Positions 14,885 to 22,104 of a stretch of DNA of 24,108 nucleotides are shown here, one piece after another. The notes under the pieces were generated by a model. It was not told the origin of the DNA. It saw only the letters and a list, made by a program, of their open reading frames with translations, and searched no databases. The DNA comes from Fimenecus sp045613685 (GTDB lineage Bacteria; Bacillota; Clostridia; Oscillospirales; Acutalibacteraceae), in contig JAZLBL010000016.1 in assembly GCA_045613685.1 (NCBI GenBank), positions 1 through 24,108 on the forward strand, read 5' to 3'. A program made the translations under genes and the position numbers. Positions within the stretch are counted from its first letter, which is position 1. Each line of letters opens with the position of its first letter.

Positions 14885-15232
14885 TTATATATTTGTTTTC
14901 TTGCAAATAGAAACCAAAATTGATATTATTTCATCAATATCTTTTGATATGCTTTCGAATTCTTTTTCTGTTATATAATCAGTTCTATACAACAATTTTA
15001 ACCAATAAAATGTTTCGTTTGCTTCTTTTAATGCTATGTTTAATTTAGCATTAAAATCGGGTCTTGTCTGTGCTTTTTGTGATTCAGCTACATTAGCTCC
15101 AATACTTGTTCCACAACGAAGAAGTTGTTTTGACATTATATATTCTTTTTTATCATTTACCAAATATTGATACAATTTTACAATTCTTATTGCAAAATCA
15201 AAACTTTTTTCTTCAATTATATTATCTTTCAA
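14885..15232 (-). CDS. Four-helix-bundle protein (23S rRNA intervening-sequence family)
   Basis: 115 aa. The family signature is clear: a first helix KSFDFAIRIVKLYQYL (residues 9-24), then SKQLLRCGTSIGANVAES (34-51), then KLNIALKEANETFYWLKLL. Members are encoded in 23S rRNA intervening sequences of Leptospira and Coxiella and as free-standing genes in many bacteria; the fold resembles Avd of diversity-generating retroelements, and the biochemical role is unknown. The TTG start at 15232 is supported by GAGGG six bases before it. The gene is wedged between tRNA-Arg and the E2-like gene, with repeat arrays one to four bases outside its ribosome site and stop. No reverse transcriptase, variable repeat or rRNA is in the window. 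Confidence 0.85.
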   Translation of the reverse strand: MKDNIIEEKSFDFAIRIVKLYQYLVNDKKEYIMSKQLLRCGTSIGANVAESQKAQTRPDFNAKLNIALKEANETFYWLKLLYRTDYITEKEFESISKDIDEIISILVSICKKTNI

Positions 15233-15238
15233 GTTAAA

Positions 15239-15243
15239 CCCTC
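15239..15243 (-). promoter_or_regulatory. Ribosome site of the four-helix-bundle gene
   Basis: GAGGG on the minus strand, six bases before the TTG start and directly adjoining the right repeat array. It is the evidence for the TTG start. Confidence 0.6.
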
Positions 15244-15276
15244 AATTCTGCATTTTGAATTCTGCATTCTGAATTC
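15244..15276. repeat. Right inverted repeat array of the four-helix-bundle cassette
   Basis: Read on the minus strand: unit GAATTCAGAATGCA (15276-15263), unit GAATTCAAAATGCA (15262-15249), partial GAATT. It is inverted relative to the left array, and its outer edge lies five bases from the stop codon of the E2-like gene. Confidence 0.85.
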
Positions 15277-15281
15277 AAAAA

Positions 15282-16217
15282 TCACCAATTTTTGATTATC
15301 TCTGGATTTTTGAAAATTTCTTCAAGCTTTTTCATAAATGGCACAACATCATTGAGAGCACCAATTCTATGGTCAAATGTGAGTGTTACAGGCATAACTT
15401 TCTTTGTGCCTAAATCAATTTCGCCTTTGCTATTTTTAAAAACGAATTCTTCATCACGGATTGCACCAACACCCATCATAAATACTTGTGGATATAAAAG
15501 TGGTGCATGTGCACTGAAACCGTCAAGCTTAAGTGTGCCATAGTTTGAGAAACAAACAGTACCTTCACCAACATATTCAGGTGAAAGTGCATTTTCTTCT
15601 TTTGGTGCACGGTGAAACAAATCAGAGATTTTGCCCATTTTGCTTTTGCCAAAAGCACCTTTAACAGTCATTGCAACTGCTCGTGGCATCTGACTTGAAC
15701 ACATCATCGCAATTCCACGACGGAGAGTAAGGTCTGTATAAGTTCTGTTAATATCAGTTGTTTTCATTCGCATAACAATATCAGTAATTTCTTCTTGAAG
15801 CTCTTTGAGATTTTTTTCTTCAGCAGAGAGAATATTGACAGGGAATGTTTCACCACTATCAAGAAGAACAGGCATTGCAATATTCATATGCTCTTTAATA
15901 ATAAGACGACCTGAAATTGAAAATGGTTTGAAATCAATGTGAGCATTAAGTCTTGGGGCAATTTTTAACCCTTCAACCATTGATTTGACAATGATTGTGT
16001 TGAAAGAAAGCGAATATCCACATTCACTTTTGAATGCTTTATATTCTTCCCACATTTTTGTAACATCTAAGTCATAATGATAGGATGCTGCTGGCTGAGT
16101 TGTTGAAGATGATAACACATATCCGTTACATTTTCTCTTAACTTCACCAAAATATTCAACTCTGTCGCCATCAACAGGACGAAGGAGTGCTTTATCAAGA
16201 AAAGTTTTAAAACCCAT
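15282..16217 (-). CDS. Stand-alone 2-oxoacid dehydrogenase acyltransferase (E2) catalytic-domain protein
   Basis: 311 aa corresponding to only the trimeric catalytic domain of E2 acyltransferases (chloramphenicol-acetyltransferase fold). There is no lipoyl domain and no peripheral-subunit-binding domain, and no E1 or E3 gene is nearby. The C-terminal active-site region is LTFDHRIGALND with His283; in true E2 enzymes the motif is DHRxxDG, and here the Asp-Gly is replaced by Ala-Leu. SFNTIIVKSMVEGLK and the typical RLNAHID (Asn in the CoA-binding region) are present. AAGGAG precedes the ATG at good spacing. It may be an acyltransferase on another substrate, or non-catalytic; the function is unknown. 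Confidence 0.8.
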   Translation of the reverse strand: MGFKTFLDKALLRPVDGDRVEYFGEVKRKCNGYVLSSSTTQPAASYHYDLDVTKMWEEYKAFKSECGYSLSFNTIIVKSMVEGLKIAPRLNAHIDFKPFSISGRLIIKEHMNIAMPVLLDSGETFPVNILSAEEKNLKELQEEITDIVMRMKTTDINRTYTDLTLRRGIAMMCSSQMPRAVAMTVKGAFGKSKMGKISDLFHRAPKEENALSPEYVGEGTVCFSNYGTLKLDGFSAHAPLLYPQVFMMGVGAIRDEEFVFKNSKGEIDLGTKKVMPVTLTFDHRIGALNDVVPFMKKLEEIFKNPEIIKNW

Positions 16218-16250
16218 ATTTTTTCTCCTTAATGTTTGAAATTATGTTCA

Positions 16251-16278
16251 GTATATCAAAACAAATAAGTTCCGTCAA
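16251..16278 (-). promoter_or_regulatory. Promoter of the E2-like gene
   Basis: On the minus strand TTGACG (16278-16273), a 16-bp spacer and TATACT (16256-16251). It diverges from the aldolase promoter. It may also supply transcription for the four-helix-bundle gene and tRNA-Arg downstream. Confidence 0.65.
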
Positions 16279-16289
16279 CAATAAAACTA

Positions 16290-16318
16290 TTGACAAAAAA
16301 ATAAACTGGTAGCATAAT
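16290..16318 (+). promoter_or_regulatory. Promoter of the aldolase gene
   Basis: TTGACA (16290-16295), a 17-bp spacer and CATAAT (16313-16318). Confidence 0.75.
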
Positions 16319-16367
16319 ACATTCACGCGTAAATTTTTAAATGACTATGAAAAGGAGGCGACTCACA

Positions 16368-17339
16368 ATGAGAAAAGGCAATTTAATGAGTGTCCGTCAC
16401 GATATTCGTGTGCTTGATGCCACAATTCGTGATGGTGGACTTTGCAACAATTTCCAGTTTACAGACGAATTTGTCAGCGAACTTTATAAAACCAACATTA
16501 AATGTGGCGTTGATTATATGGAATTCGGTTATCGTGCAAGTCGCAATCTTTTTAATGAAAACGAACACGGCAAATGGAAATTCTGCAAAGAAGAAGACAT
16601 TCGTGCTATTGTTGGTGATAACGATTCAAAAATGAAAATATCTGTTATGGTTGACGTTGGTCGTTGTGATTATAAAACCGACTTTGTTCCTAAAAAAGAT
16701 AGCGTAGTTGATATGGTGCGTGTTGCTTGTTACATTCATCAAATTCCGTCAGCGGTTGAAATGATTAATTATTTCAATGAACTCGGTTATGAAACAACCT
16801 GCAATATTATGGCAATTTCACAAGCTAATTTCAATCAGATTGACGAGGCTCTTAAAATGCTTTGTGAATCAAAGGTTGATGTAATCTATTTGGTTGACAG
16901 TTATGGCGCACTTGTACCTGAAAGCGCTATTGAACTTGCGAAAAAATATCTTGAATATGGTGAAAAATATGGCAAGCAAATCGGTTTTCATGGTCATAAC
17001 AACCAAAAACTTGCTTTCGCTAACACAATCGAAACTCTTTCTTATGGAGTATCTTTTGTGGATGCAACTGCAATGTCAATGGGTAGGGGCGCAGGTAATT
17101 GTGCTATGGAATTGTTGCTTGGTTTCTTGAAAAATCCAAAATACAGCACATATTCATTGTTGCGATTTATTGAAAACTATATGATTCCGTTGAAAGAATC
17201 AGGTGTTCAGTGGGGATATGCTCCACAATATATGCTCACAGGTCAGCTTAATCGTCACCCTGAAGAAGCAATTCGCTTTACAGAACAGAAACGAACAGAC
17301 TATACAGAATTTTATAAAGAATTATTAGATAACTTTTAA
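16368..17339 (+). CDS. DRE-TIM metallolyase, 4-hydroxy-2-oxovalerate aldolase-like
   Basis: 324 aa TIM barrel of the HMGL-like family. The start ATG at 16368 has AGGAGG nine bases upstream; an upstream in-frame ATG at 16341 precedes that site. The DRE-TIM signature is LDATIRDGG (Asp17, Arg21, Asp22) and the second metal-site motif is FHGHNN (His208, His210), so a divalent-metal aldol or Claisen-type reaction on a 2-oxo acid is likely. The C-terminal communication domain of DmpG/MhpE-type aldolases is not obvious, and no partner dehydrogenase is nearby, so the substrate is open. It is monocistronic, with its own promoter and terminator. The conserved LNRHPEEAIRF near the end is typical of a Clostridia/Bacteroidetes aldolase-domain subgroup whose pathway I cannot name. 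Confidence 0.82.
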   Translation: MRKGNLMSVRHDIRVLDATIRDGGLCNNFQFTDEFVSELYKTNIKCGVDYMEFGYRASRNLFNENEHGKWKFCKEEDIRAIVGDNDSKMKISVMVDVGRCDYKTDFVPKKDSVVDMVRVACYIHQIPSAVEMINYFNELGYETTCNIMAISQANFNQIDEALKMLCESKVDVIYLVDSYGALVPESAIELAKKYLEYGEKYGKQIGFHGHNNQKLAFANTIETLSYGVSFVDATAMSMGRGAGNCAMELLLGFLKNPKYSTYSLLRFIENYMIPLKESGVQWGYAPQYMLTGQLNRHPEEAIRFTEQKRTDYTEFYKELLDNF

Positions 17340-17370
17340 AAACAGCAAGAAACATAATCTTGCTGTTTTT
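17338..17370 (+). terminator. Terminator of the aldolase gene
   Basis: Stem AAACAGCAAGA/TCTTGCTGTTT with loop AACATAA, followed by more T. It overlaps the stop codon and is followed at once by the promoter of the transporter gene. Confidence 0.88.
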
Positions 17371-17372
17371 TC

Positions 17373-17401
17373 TTGCCTTTTTATATGTTATCGTCTATAA
17401 T
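17373..17401 (+). promoter_or_regulatory. Promoter of the MFS transporter gene
   Basis: TTGCCT (17373-17378), a 17-bp spacer and TATAAT (17396-17401), 33 bases before the chosen ATG. The upstream extension of the reading frame runs through this promoter, which supports the later start. Confidence 0.75.
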
Positions 17402-17434
17402 CATATTAGTATGTTTTGGTTAAGGAGAACAAGA

Positions 17435-19495
17435 ATGGGGAAAGTTACATCTTTAATAAACAATATTAAACAAAATTGGAATACACCAACAGAGGGCAAC
17501 TATGTGCCTTATAAAGAAATTGTCAATTTGGGTGTTGCGGGATTTGGTATTCATTGGGCATCAACACTTGGTAATGCTATTGGTCTTAGCGCGGCTAACT
17601 TTATTGTTGGTGCTAGTATAGGTCTTCAACCGGTGCACTTGCAGATAATGTTGATTATTGCAAATATCGTTGGTATTCCAATCGGAATTTTCAGAGGATG
17701 GTATTTTGATAATCACAAATTACCTGGTGGTAAGTTTATTCCGATTATGTTGAAAACACCAATTCCAATTGCAGTAATTTCAACGCTTTTTGTGTGGTTA
17801 CCTTATGAGAATATGGAATATTGGACCAAGGTCATTGTTGTTTGGATTGGATTTATGATTCTTTCCGTATTTCTTGGTTTTTATAACGAAGCATTTGCAT
17901 TCTATAAGCAGGTTATTACGCCCAATGCACAAGAAAGAGCAAACGTTTCAAGTGTTTCGCAAATTCTTTATTCTTTTGCACCAACAATAACATCACTGGT
18001 TATTCCAACAATAGCAGGTTTTACATGGGGTATGGATAATATATGGACTTATCGTGTTATTTACCCTGGCTTTACAGTAGTTGGTCTTATTGTACTTTTT
18101 ATATTCACACCAAAACTCAAAGAGAGAATTATTGTTGCAAAGCGTCCTGTTGAATATGTAAGTCTTATGGACTCTCTTCGCGAGGTTGCAAAGAATAAAT
18201 ATTTCTGGATTATCAACTTAGGTTCTTGGATGGGATTTCTTGAAGGCTCAAGTGCAGTGCTTGTTAACTGGACTTTCAACTATTCTGACGGTGGTGCTCA
18301 TAAGGTTTATATGGGACTTGCCACAACACTTATTTCAAATGCAGCACTTTGGGCTATGATGTTAGCACCATTCGCAATTAAGCTTATGGGTAAGAGAAAT
18401 CTTCTTATTGTACATAACACAATAAATGTTTTCTTATATCTGATTTTATTCTTTGTTTATAAGAATGTACTTTTGATGTGTATTGTGGTTTATCTCAATA
18501 CTTTTGTAAACACATTCTCAAATGTTTATACTCCAAACATCAATGCAGATATGCGCGACTATCACCAATGGAAAACAGGTGTGCGTGTTGATGGACTTTT
18601 CACACCGCTCACACTTATTGGTACAATTTTAGGCTTCTTTACAGGGCTTGTACTTCCTGCGATTTATGAAAAAATGGGACTTAAAGAAGATTATTCAGTG
18701 CTTTATAACGATGAGATGAGAAATAATCTCTTTACAGTGCTTATAATCTGTTCAATCGTTGGTTCAATTATGAACCTTATTCCATATCTTTTCTATGATT
18801 TAACCGAGAAAAAACATCGTGGATATGTGAATGTGCTTAAAATCCGTGCAATGTTTGAAGATTATGGCAACGGCGAGCTTGAAGATAAACAACTTGTTGA
18901 TGCTATGAAAATTATCAATGGCGCAAGAGATAACTTGCAGAAAAAAGTTGTTGATAAATCTTTAGGTAAAGCAGAAATTAAAGAGATTAAAAAGTATAAT
19001 GAATTTGTTGATGGTTTACCGATTGTAAAAGAAGAACTTGATAAATTCAATACAGAACGATTTAAAGCAAAACTTATTTCTGCTAAAAATACTGTTGAGC
19101 TTGGCAAAATTTATCTCTATTCTGATTGGGCACAAGAAATGGCAAAAGCAAAGCAGTTGCCAAACAATACTCCAGAAGAAAAAGAAATCCGTACAGATGC
19201 TATGCAACTTGCACGTGAGAAAAAACGTTCATATAAACTTCTTATGAAATACGGAGAAGAAAATCTTATTCTTCCTGATGAAAAACTTGCTGAAGAAATC
19301 AGAAATCGTGAATACAACACAGAAAAAGAGCGTCGTCAAATCAGAAAAGAACTCAAAGCATATACAAATGGTGTTTCGGTTTATAGACGAGTTACCAAGC
19401 CTTATGACGATGCAAGAAATCTTTTGATTCAAGCAGAAAATTATACTCATTTAGATGAGATTGAAAAACTTTATGAAAATATAATCAAAGCATAA
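17435..19495 (+). CDS. MFS transporter, GPH (sugar:cation symporter)-like, with long cytoplasmic tail
   Basis: 686 aa from ATG 17435, with AAGGAG seven bases upstream. Residues about 25-455 contain around twelve hydrophobic helices. The cytoplasmic loop FTPKLKERIIVAKRPVE and the helix around MRDYHQWKTGVRVDG, an acidic-aromatic-basic motif also found in GPH carriers, support a sugar or glycoside:cation symporter, but the substrate cannot be told. From about residue 456 a 230-residue hydrophilic, charged, helix-rich tail follows (ELEDKQLVDAMKIINGARDN and several Lys/Glu repeats), roughly a third of the protein. Typical GPH carriers are 450-500 aa. The tail has no HPr-dependent EIIA-like motif that I can see. 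It is a single-gene unit ending at a shared terminator. Confidence 0.85.
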   Translation: MGKVTSLINNIKQNWNTPTEGNYVPYKEIVNLGVAGFGIHWASTLGNAIGLSAANFIVGASIGLQPVHLQIMLIIANIVGIPIGIFRGWYFDNHKLPGGKFIPIMLKTPIPIAVISTLFVWLPYENMEYWTKVIVVWIGFMILSVFLGFYNEAFAFYKQVITPNAQERANVSSVSQILYSFAPTITSLVIPTIAGFTWGMDNIWTYRVIYPGFTVVGLIVLFIFTPKLKERIIVAKRPVEYVSLMDSLREVAKNKYFWIINLGSWMGFLEGSSAVLVNWTFNYSDGGAHKVYMGLATTLISNAALWAMMLAPFAIKLMGKRNLLIVHNTINVFLYLILFFVYKNVLLMCIVVYLNTFVNTFSNVYTPNINADMRDYHQWKTGVRVDGLFTPLTLIGTILGFFTGLVLPAIYEKMGLKEDYSVLYNDEMRNNLFTVLIICSIVGSIMNLIPYLFYDLTEKKHRGYVNVLKIRAMFEDYGNGELEDKQLVDAMKIINGARDNLQKKVVDKSLGKAEIKEIKKYNEFVDGLPIVKEELDKFNTERFKAKLISAKNTVELGKIYLYSDWAQEMAKAKQLPNNTPEEKEIRTDAMQLAREKKRSYKLLMKYGEENLILPDEKLAEEIRNREYNTEKERRQIRKELKAYTNGVSVYRRVTKPYDDARNLLIQAENYTHLDEIEKLYENIIKA

Positions 19496-19496
19496 A

Positions 19497-19522
19497 AATA
19501 AGGGGTTGATATCAACCCCTTA
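19497..19522. terminator. Bidirectional terminator between transporter and nitroreductase genes
   Basis: A continuous palindrome TAAGGGGTTGAT/ATCAACCCCTTA. The minus strand continues with TTTTTATG, a good T-run for the nitroreductase gene; the plus-strand tail is weaker (AAATTATTG). Confidence 0.75.
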
Positions 19523-19530
19523 AATTATTG

Positions 19531-20199
19531 TTATACAAATTTATATTCTGCGTCGCCTGCGCCGATTTCAAAGTGAAGTTTAACAATACCCAAATCAACA
19601 CCTTTATAGAATTTTCCGGTCGCTTCTGCTTTGATTTGATTGTTATCAAGCATTTTAAAACAGAATTTTTGTTTATTCATCGCGGTTGGTGCAAGCATTG
19701 CACATTGCATACCTTCCATAAACCAAGATGGCATATCACCACGCAACCTAAAAAGATTATCAATAAGTGTGTTTTTGTGTGGCTTACCATGATTTTCACC
19801 ATAACCAATAGTGATAACACAAACTAACTTTTCGTCTTTGTTTAATTTTATATTTCGTTTTGCTTTGCGTTTGCTATAAGTGCCTGCAACCCAACAAGTG
19901 TTAAGACCAAGCATCTGTGCGTTGAGAACGATTTTTTCACCATAATAACCGCATTTTTCTTCAAGGTCAGCACTCTTTTTGCCAACTAATGCAATATAAT
20001 TTTCAACGCCCTTGAATTCTTTAGCAAGTTTAGTTGAAAAGGCTTGTGGCTCGTTTGTTATAAGTTGAATATTGAGCCCACTGTCAGCATTGCAAAGGTC
20101 AATCTCACTAAGTAACTGCGTGAGCACTTCGCCTTCAATTTTCTTGTCTGTGTATGCACGAACTGAATGTCGTCTTGCAACAGCTTCTAAAATTTCCAT
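19531..20199 (-). CDS. Nitroreductase-family protein (TM1586-type)
   Basis: 222 aa flavin-dependent reductase of the nitroreductase superfamily. The N-terminal RRHSVRAYTDKKI is the FMN-phosphate-binding signature and VENYIALVGKK, DLEEKCGYYGEKIVLNAQ and GLNTCWVAGTYSK match the putative TM nitroreductase branch (Thermotoga TM1586). PSWFMEGMQCAMLAPTAMNKQ is the second flavin-contact block. AAGGTGA is four bases before the ATG. It is monocistronic, with its own promoter and a shared terminator. The physiological substrate (quinone, nitro compound or NAD(P)H oxidation) cannot be told. Confidence 0.87.
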   Translation of the reverse strand: MEILEAVARRHSVRAYTDKKIEGEVLTQLLSEIDLCNADSGLNIQLITNEPQAFSTKLAKEFKGVENYIALVGKKSADLEEKCGYYGEKIVLNAQMLGLNTCWVAGTYSKRKAKRNIKLNKDEKLVCVITIGYGENHGKPHKNTLIDNLFRLRGDMPSWFMEGMQCAMLAPTAMNKQKFCFKMLDNNQIKAEATGKFYKGVDLGIVKLHFEIGAGDAEYKFV

Positions 20200-20215
20200 A
20201 AAATCACCTTAAAAA

Positions 20216-20244
20216 ATTATACTATAAAATGAAAATTATTGCAA
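20216..20244 (-). promoter_or_regulatory. Promoter of the nitroreductase gene
   Basis: On the minus strand TTGCAA (20244-20239), a 17-bp spacer and TATAAT (20221-20216). Confidence 0.75.
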
Positions 20245-20263
20245 TAAAAATATAGCATATTGG

Positions 20264-20292
20264 TTGACTGCTCAAAAATAAAAGAGTAAACT
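20264..20292 (+). promoter_or_regulatory. Promoter of the M20 peptidase gene
   Basis: TTGACT (20264-20269), a 17-bp spacer and TAAACT (20287-20292); the -10 is imperfect. Confidence 0.55.
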
Positions 20293-20321
20293 AAAATAAG
20301 ATTCAGTTAAGGAGAATGATA

Positions 20322-21749
20322 ATGATTATATTTTTTATTATTTTAGCATTTGTTGTGTTTATTCTTGGCTTTAATACAGCAGACGCAATAAAAAAATCGC
20401 GAAAACTCACAGAATTCAAACCATTTTATACTGACGACGAAGCAATGGAATATGCTCTTCGCCTTAAAAAGATGATTCAGTGCAAAACAATTTCTGTTCA
20501 AGGTGAGTTTGACGATACGGAATTCGCGAAACTTCGTGATGTAATGACAGAACTTTTTCCAACAATACATAAAACCGCTGAAAAAATGACTTTCGGTGAT
20601 GACTGTTGGATTTATAAAATCAAGGGTAGCGACGAAAGTCGCAATATTATGCTTATGTCACACCATGATGTTGTGGATGTAAGTGGCGAGTGGGAATATG
20701 ACGGATTTTCAGGTGAAATTGCTGACGGCAAAATCTGGGGTAGGGGTACAGTTGATACAAAGACTCCACTTTTCGCAGAATTTTCTGCTATTGAAGAATT
20801 GCTTAACGAAGGGTTTGTGCCACCTTGCAATCTTTGGATTGGCTCATCACATAACGAAGAAATCGGTGGAAATGGTATTCCACTTGCAAACGAATATTTC
20901 AAAGAAAATAATATTAAGTTTGAAGTAATTCTTGATGAGGGTGGCGCTTTAATTGAACCACCACTTGCAGGAATGTGTGCAGATAAATGTGGTATGGTAG
21001 CAGTCCACGAAAAAGGTAGAATTTATCTTAAATGTACTGCAACTGCGGGTAATGCACATGCATCTCTCACAGCAGGGGCACAGGCTACAACAGTTGAGAG
21101 AATGTCATCATTTATCAATGAAATTATGTCAACCGACATTTTCATTCGCAAAATCAATCCACAGGTTGAAGCGATGTTTAAGCATATGGCACCATATCTT
21201 AAATTCCCAATGAATATGCTTCTCTCAAACCTTTGGTTGTTTGGTGGTATAATTAAAAAGGTTATGCCAAAAATCAACGCACAAGCAGGGGGGCTTATCG
21301 GTACAACTTGCACTTTCAATAATATTGAAGGTAGCACAAAAGATAAAATCTGCACTGCAAAAGCATTTCTTCGTCCTGTTAATGAAGAAGACTTTGAAAA
21401 GGACTTAGAAGCATTCAAAGCGATTGCAAAGAAATATGATATCACAGTTGAAATGACAGAAGATAGTGAATATCATGGTCCTGCAGATATGACTAAACCA
21501 CCATTCCAATACACAATGAATTGCATTGGTGAAATATTCCCACAATATCCTGCTTCACCATTTATTCTTCCCGCAGGCACAGATGCAAGAACACTCACCG
21601 ACGTGTGTGATTGCGTACTTCGTTTCGCACCAATCAGACTTTCTGCACAACAGTTGGGCTCTGTACACGCAGAAAACGAAAATCTTGATATTGACTCAGT
21701 TGCAAACTGCGTCGCATTCTATAAGCATTTTATTAAGAATTATAAATAA
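20322..21749 (+). CDS. Membrane-anchored M20-family metallopeptidase
   Basis: 475 aa from ATG 20322, where AAGGAG is seven bases upstream; the ATG at 20316 would be one base from the site. Residues 1-20 form a single N-terminal helix (MIIFFIILAFVVFILG), so it is probably membrane-anchored. The zinc-site motifs of M20 carboxypeptidases/amidases are all present: SHHDVVD (His114, Asp116), GRGTVDTKTPL (bridging Asp), SSHNEEIGG (catalytic Glu pair), LDEGGA (Asp) and GSVHAENE (C-terminal His). The closest named relatives are yeast CPS1 and PM20D1-type enzymes, which share length and the N-terminal helix. It may cleave dipeptides or N-acyl amino acids; the substrate is unknown. It ends at a bidirectional terminator. 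Confidence 0.9.
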   Translation: MIIFFIILAFVVFILGFNTADAIKKSRKLTEFKPFYTDDEAMEYALRLKKMIQCKTISVQGEFDDTEFAKLRDVMTELFPTIHKTAEKMTFGDDCWIYKIKGSDESRNIMLMSHHDVVDVSGEWEYDGFSGEIADGKIWGRGTVDTKTPLFAEFSAIEELLNEGFVPPCNLWIGSSHNEEIGGNGIPLANEYFKENNIKFEVILDEGGALIEPPLAGMCADKCGMVAVHEKGRIYLKCTATAGNAHASLTAGAQATTVERMSSFINEIMSTDIFIRKINPQVEAMFKHMAPYLKFPMNMLLSNLWLFGGIIKKVMPKINAQAGGLIGTTCTFNNIEGSTKDKICTAKAFLRPVNEEDFEKDLEAFKAIAKKYDITVEMTEDSEYHGPADMTKPPFQYTMNCIGEIFPQYPASPFILPAGTDARTLTDVCDCVLRFAPIRLSAQQLGSVHAENENLDIDSVANCVAFYKHFIKNYK

Positions 21750-21792
21750 AAAATAGCTTACTCTGATTAGTGTCAGAGTAAGCTATTTTTTT
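21748..21792. terminator. Bidirectional terminator between the peptidase and XRE genes
   Basis: A perfect stem TAGCTTACTCTGA/TCAGAGTAAGCTA with a six-base loop, bounded by A-runs on the left and T-runs on the right. It overlaps the stop codon of the XRE gene. Confidence 0.93.
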
Positions 21793-21998
21793 ATAAAAGT
21801 AGGGTCTGAAGTTCTTTCTAAAATATAGTCAACACTCACATTATAAAAATCAGCAAGCTTTATGAGAATAGAAGACGGCAAATCATTTTCACCAGTTTCA
21901 TATTTTGAATATCCTGTTTGGGACATCCCTAAAACTTTTGCAATTTGTGTTTGGGTAAGGTCTTTGTCTTCTCGTAAATCACGAATTCTTTTATACAT
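21783..21998 (-). CDS. XRE-family helix-turn-helix repressor
   Basis: 71 aa, a single HTH_3 domain like phage or Xre repressors. The recognition region is TQTQIAKVLGMSQTGYSKYE (residues 15-34) and the remaining helices LPSSILIKLADFYNVSVDYI are the usual fourth and fifth helices. There is no C-terminal sensor or cleavage domain, so any inducer signal would act on DNA binding or dimerisation directly, or through another protein. GGTGA stands four bases before the ATG. It diverges from a membrane-protein gene with two operator-like sites between them, which suggests it controls that gene and itself. Its terminator hairpin overlaps its own stop codon. Confidence 0.93.
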   Translation of the reverse strand: MYKRIRDLREDKDLTQTQIAKVLGMSQTGYSKYETGENDLPSSILIKLADFYNVSVDYILERTSDPTFIKK

Positions 21999-22018
21999 AT
22001 TATCACCAAAAACAGTAT

Positions 22019-22024
22019 ATTATA
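22019..22024 (-). promoter_or_regulatory. Candidate -10 box of the XRE gene
   Basis: TATAAT on the minus strand, adjoining operator-like site 1. I find no good -35 box at 16-18 bases, so this promoter is weak or misassigned. Confidence 0.4.
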
Positions 22025-22038
22025 ATCTGTTTTAGGTT
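22024..22038. promoter_or_regulatory. Operator-like site 1
   Basis: AATCTGTTTTAGGTT, an imperfect dyad related to site 2 (AATCTG/AGGTT ends kept). It overlaps the candidate -10 box of the XRE gene. Centre to centre it is 25 bp from site 2. Confidence 0.6.
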
Positions 22039-22039
22039 A

Positions 22040-22068
22040 TTGACATTTAATCTGAAACAGGTTAAAAT
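22040..22068 (+). promoter_or_regulatory. Upstream promoter P1 of the membrane-protein gene
   Basis: TTGACA (22040-22045), a 17-bp spacer and TAAAAT (22063-22068). Operator-like site 2 fills its spacer. Confidence 0.7.
22049..22063. promoter_or_regulatory. Operator-like site 2
   Basis: AATCTGAAACAGGTT, a dyad with half-sites AATCTG and CAGGTT around three bases, lying between the -35 and -10 boxes of promoter P1, where a bound repressor would block polymerase. Confidence 0.65.
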
Positions 22069-22075
22069 ATTTGTG

Positions 22076-22104
22076 TTGACATTTTAAAATTAAGGTCATA
22101 TAAT
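22076..22104 (+). promoter_or_regulatory. Downstream promoter P2 of the membrane-protein gene (perfect consensus)
   Basis: TTGACA (22076-22081), a 17-bp spacer and TATAAT (22099-22104). It lies outside the two operator-like sites and may give a basal or alternative transcript. Confidence 0.85.

Larger units (their letters stand above)
14849..15276 (-). mobile_element. Putative compact cassette: inverted repeat arrays plus four-helix-bundle gene
   Basis: About 428 bases. Inverted arrays of a 14-nt unit (GAATTCARAATGCA) bracket a single gene: the right array ends just before the ribosome site, and the left array begins four bases after the stop codon. A transcript can fold so that a 19-bp stem encloses the whole gene, as in 23S rRNA intervening sequences that encode the same protein family. 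No transposase is present and no target duplication is obvious, so mobility is inferred. Confidence 0.5.

Noticed and set aside
14885..15232. Avd accessory protein of a diversity-generating retroelement
   Set aside because: The fold is similar, but there is no reverse transcriptase, template repeat or variable repeat in the window.
14849..15276. CRISPR array, because of spaced short repeats
   Set aside because: Only two clusters of a 14-nt unit in inverted orientation around a gene, with no regular spacers and no cas genes.
17360..17434. N-terminal extension of the MFS transporter from 17360
   Set aside because: It runs through the aldolase terminator and the transporter's own promoter; the ATG at 17435 has a good ribosome site.
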